The position numbers were made by a program, and so were the translations under genes. This document shows, piece by piece, positions 62,460 to 64,000 of a DNA stretch of 64,000 bases. Below the pieces are notes generated by a model, which saw only the letters and a program-made list of their open reading frames with translations, was not told the DNA's origin and did not search any database. The stretch's first letter is position 1, and the number at the start of each line of letters is the position of its first letter. The stretch lies in the NCBI GenBank assembly GCA_003023725.1, contig PXYT01000003.1:62001-126000 (forward strand). Reading direction: 5' to 3'. The DNA is from Sulfobacillus benefaciens (lineage in GTDB: Bacteria > Bacillota > Sulfobacillia > Sulfobacillales > Sulfobacillaceae).

Positions 62460-63186
62460 GGCCGAACGTGGTCGATCAGAGGATGAAATGCTGAGCTGGC
62501 ATGATGTCAAAGCAACACTAGGGGAGTAAAAGGCACGAAACCGGCTGACCGACAGCTTCCGGGTCTCGTGTAAGGAGGCGGACGCGGAGATGATCGTCGC
62601 CAACATGATGTTGTTACTCGACGCGGGGTTGGTTGTATGGATCGTGGGAATAGTTCTTTTGCGTGGACTATGCCATGTACACCGCCTCGGTATACATGGG
62701 TCCCGGCCTCATACCTCTGTGGTGATTTTTGGCGTATGTCGCAAAAAGTATGTCATTCGGTCTTTTAAGGTGGTATGGCGGATCATTGCGTCCCAATCTG
62801 ACGATCCATCCCATAGACCTCGGACGGGAGGCTCCAGCCATACTCCCGAGACGCGGGTTCGCCGTATCAAATAAGCGTGTGTTTATAAACAAATATCTAT
62901 TGGGGTGTGGCCGTATCGCGCCTTCGGCGGGGAGTCGCAATCATGCAGGCAGACGTTTTCGCAGTTTCACCCTCTTCTTTTGTACACCCGCGATCTCTTG
63001 TGAGCCTGTGCTCATCCTCCCGTCATTTGTCGGCCCTGTGGTCTAAGACTCAGGGGGGATAGTGCAGGGACGTCACTTTGCGCTCTCTCTGAGTGAGAGA
63101 TCCGCGAATCCGGGGGGCCCGCACTGATGAGCTGGTTTCGCGGCCCTCCGTCCCTCTTCGCGCATCGCCGCCGGAGACCAAACAGG
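62460..63186. other. Region without a confident gene
   Basis: A frame from ATG 62590 (94 codons, MIVANMMLLLDAGLVVWIVGIVLLRG...) could encode a single-span membrane protein. AAGGAGG lies 11 bases ahead, slightly far, and composition degrades after 40 residues, so I do not call it. The rest looks like decayed DNA leading into the IS3 remnant. Confidence 0.3.
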
Positions 63187-63714
63187 CCAACTCCCGTGAG
63201 GGCGATGGAGGTTATATAGGCAATCCATCGAGTTATCGTGGCATACGCCCCAGCATACGAGGCAAATTTCTGAGTGAGGCACTCCCGCTCCTGGTGGGGA
63301 TGCCATGATTCAATAAACGCATTTTTGTTCGGCGTGGAGACGGGAATGCCTTCGTCCTCCATCCCGGAGGTCTCACTAGCACCTTCACACATCTCCCAAA
63401 TGGATGGGGGAGCCTGGTCTTTACGCCAAGTGGGCGGTGTGTTCCACGCGGGTTAATGCTGTATGACGGCCTGCCGTCTTGTTCCGGACCATATCGATCG
63501 CCTAGCAGTTTAGCTCTATGGGGTAGGCGATGATCATCCGTTCTCAGACGTTCATGATGGTTGAGAGATAGAGAAAGCGACAGACAGAGGGCAGTGCTGT
63601 TTCCCAGAGTGGATTCGGAGCCGTGATAACCCGGGTTTCACGCCAAACGGCCGGGTGCCGCTCGGGATCCTCGTGGCGTGTTCTTCGGGATGCGAACCTC
63701 TGCTGACGATGTCG
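63187..63714 (-). pseudogene. IS3-family transposase (OrfB) remnant, several frameshifts
   Basis: Minus-strand pieces in different frames rebuild an IS3 DDE transposase. ETRVITAPNPLWET then RFLYLSTIMNV (63642-63544) equal the start of the integrase core (xxxITAPNxLWExDxxY...FFxLSxIxDVF). ACEGASETSG-like sequence then GIPVSTPNKNAFIESWHPHQERECL and FASYAGAYATITRWI match the IPxKTPNxNAxIESFHxxLExEC segment with the third catalytic residue (Glu). YNLHRPHGSW, in another frame, is the terminal YNxRRPHGSL. Stops and frameshifts make it inactive. Confidence 0.8.
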
Positions 63715-64000
63715 CCAGGCATACACCGGGGTGGGCCGCATTTGCGGTATGCAGGATCCCGTACGATGCCAGATGCCGAGGCGGCACGGCCTCGGCGATT
63801 CAAGCGGTGCATTGTTAGGGGGGGTGCACGCCCGATATGGATTCGTCGCTTCGCTCTTGTCGGAGTGCCTTGCCCCAGGGCCCTGAGGTTCCGAGCGCCG
63901 CGAGCGAAGGAGGAGATCCACCCAAATCGATAAATCGGTGATGTGTCCATCCATCGTAAGCGCGTACGAAATGTCGCACGACAATGCTCGGTGTCTAGAA
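63715..64000. other. Right edge, no confident gene
   Basis: The minus-strand frame continues open upstream of the IS3 remnant to 63984, but I see no clear transposase motif there. It may be the decayed 5' part of the same element. Confidence 0.25.

Noticed and set aside
1-64000. tRNA, rRNA or CRISPR arrays
   Set aside because: I looked for GGTTCGAATCC-type T-arms and regularly spaced repeats and found none; a tRNAscan or CRISPR scan would settle it.

Overview
The window reads as the chromosome of a low-to-moderate GC Gram-positive bacterium. Ribosome binding sites are strong AGGAGG-type sequences, and many genes start with TTG or GTG at an ideal distance from them. Genes are separated by several 0.8-1.8 kb stretches holding decayed insertion sequences. 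The gene set (soluble di-iron monooxygenase, Tat-exported tetrathionate/sulfur-reductase-like molybdoenzyme, glutamate decarboxylase, Nramp-like transporter, AprBA-like flavoprotein and ferredoxin) fits an acidophilic mixotrophic Firmicute such as Sulfobacillus. The genus is an inference from content, not from a marker gene.

Layout. 1-5.0 kb: the truncated start of a LacI-type repressor gene with its operator, a beta-hydroxyacid dehydrogenase, a zinc-ribbon membrane protein, a lipoprotein, a small membrane protein and an Nramp-like transporter. 5.1-18.8 kb: a propane/short-alkane monooxygenase island made of two divergent operons. The left operon encodes an amidohydrolase, a MIP18/DUF59 protein, an alcohol dehydrogenase, a GroEL-like chaperonin and a sigma-54 enhancer-binding regulator. 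The right operon encodes hydroxylase alpha, reductase, hydroxylase beta and coupling protein, then sigma-54 itself (rpoN) and a beta-helix protein. The control region between them holds divergent -24/-12 promoters that are almost identical over 17 bases, plus two paired inverted-repeat candidate activator sites. The island therefore appears to carry its own sigma factor, activator and promoters.

20.5-31.3 kb: aldo/keto reductase, MFS transporter, glutamate decarboxylase, a cytochrome b pair, ISAzo13-type transposase debris, a structured leader, a DHA2-type exporter and two SPW-type membrane proteins. 32.3-38.8 kb: formamidase-type amidohydrolase with a zinc ribbon, a 1144-residue nuclease-helicase and an MFS exporter.

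39.8-44.6 kb: a four-gene operon of an AprA-like flavoprotein, an AprB-like ferredoxin, an MFS transporter and an unusual regulator that joins an excisionase-type DNA-binding domain to an SsuA/NMT1-type substrate-binding domain. A palindrome placed exactly within the spacer of its likely promoter is a candidate operator. This is the best candidate for an undescribed system.

45.9-53.7 kb: nitronate monooxygenase, a membrane protein, a 2H-phosphoesterase/DUF309 fusion, an MMPL transporter and a small zinc protein. 55.0-62.5 kb: a Tat-dependent complex iron-sulfur molybdoenzyme operon (four-cluster FeS subunit, NrfD-type anchor, catalytic subunit, TorD-type chaperone, TatA) followed by a LuxR-type regulator. 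62.5-64 kb: mostly decayed DNA with an IS3-family transposase pseudogene. No tRNA, rRNA or CRISPR array was seen.
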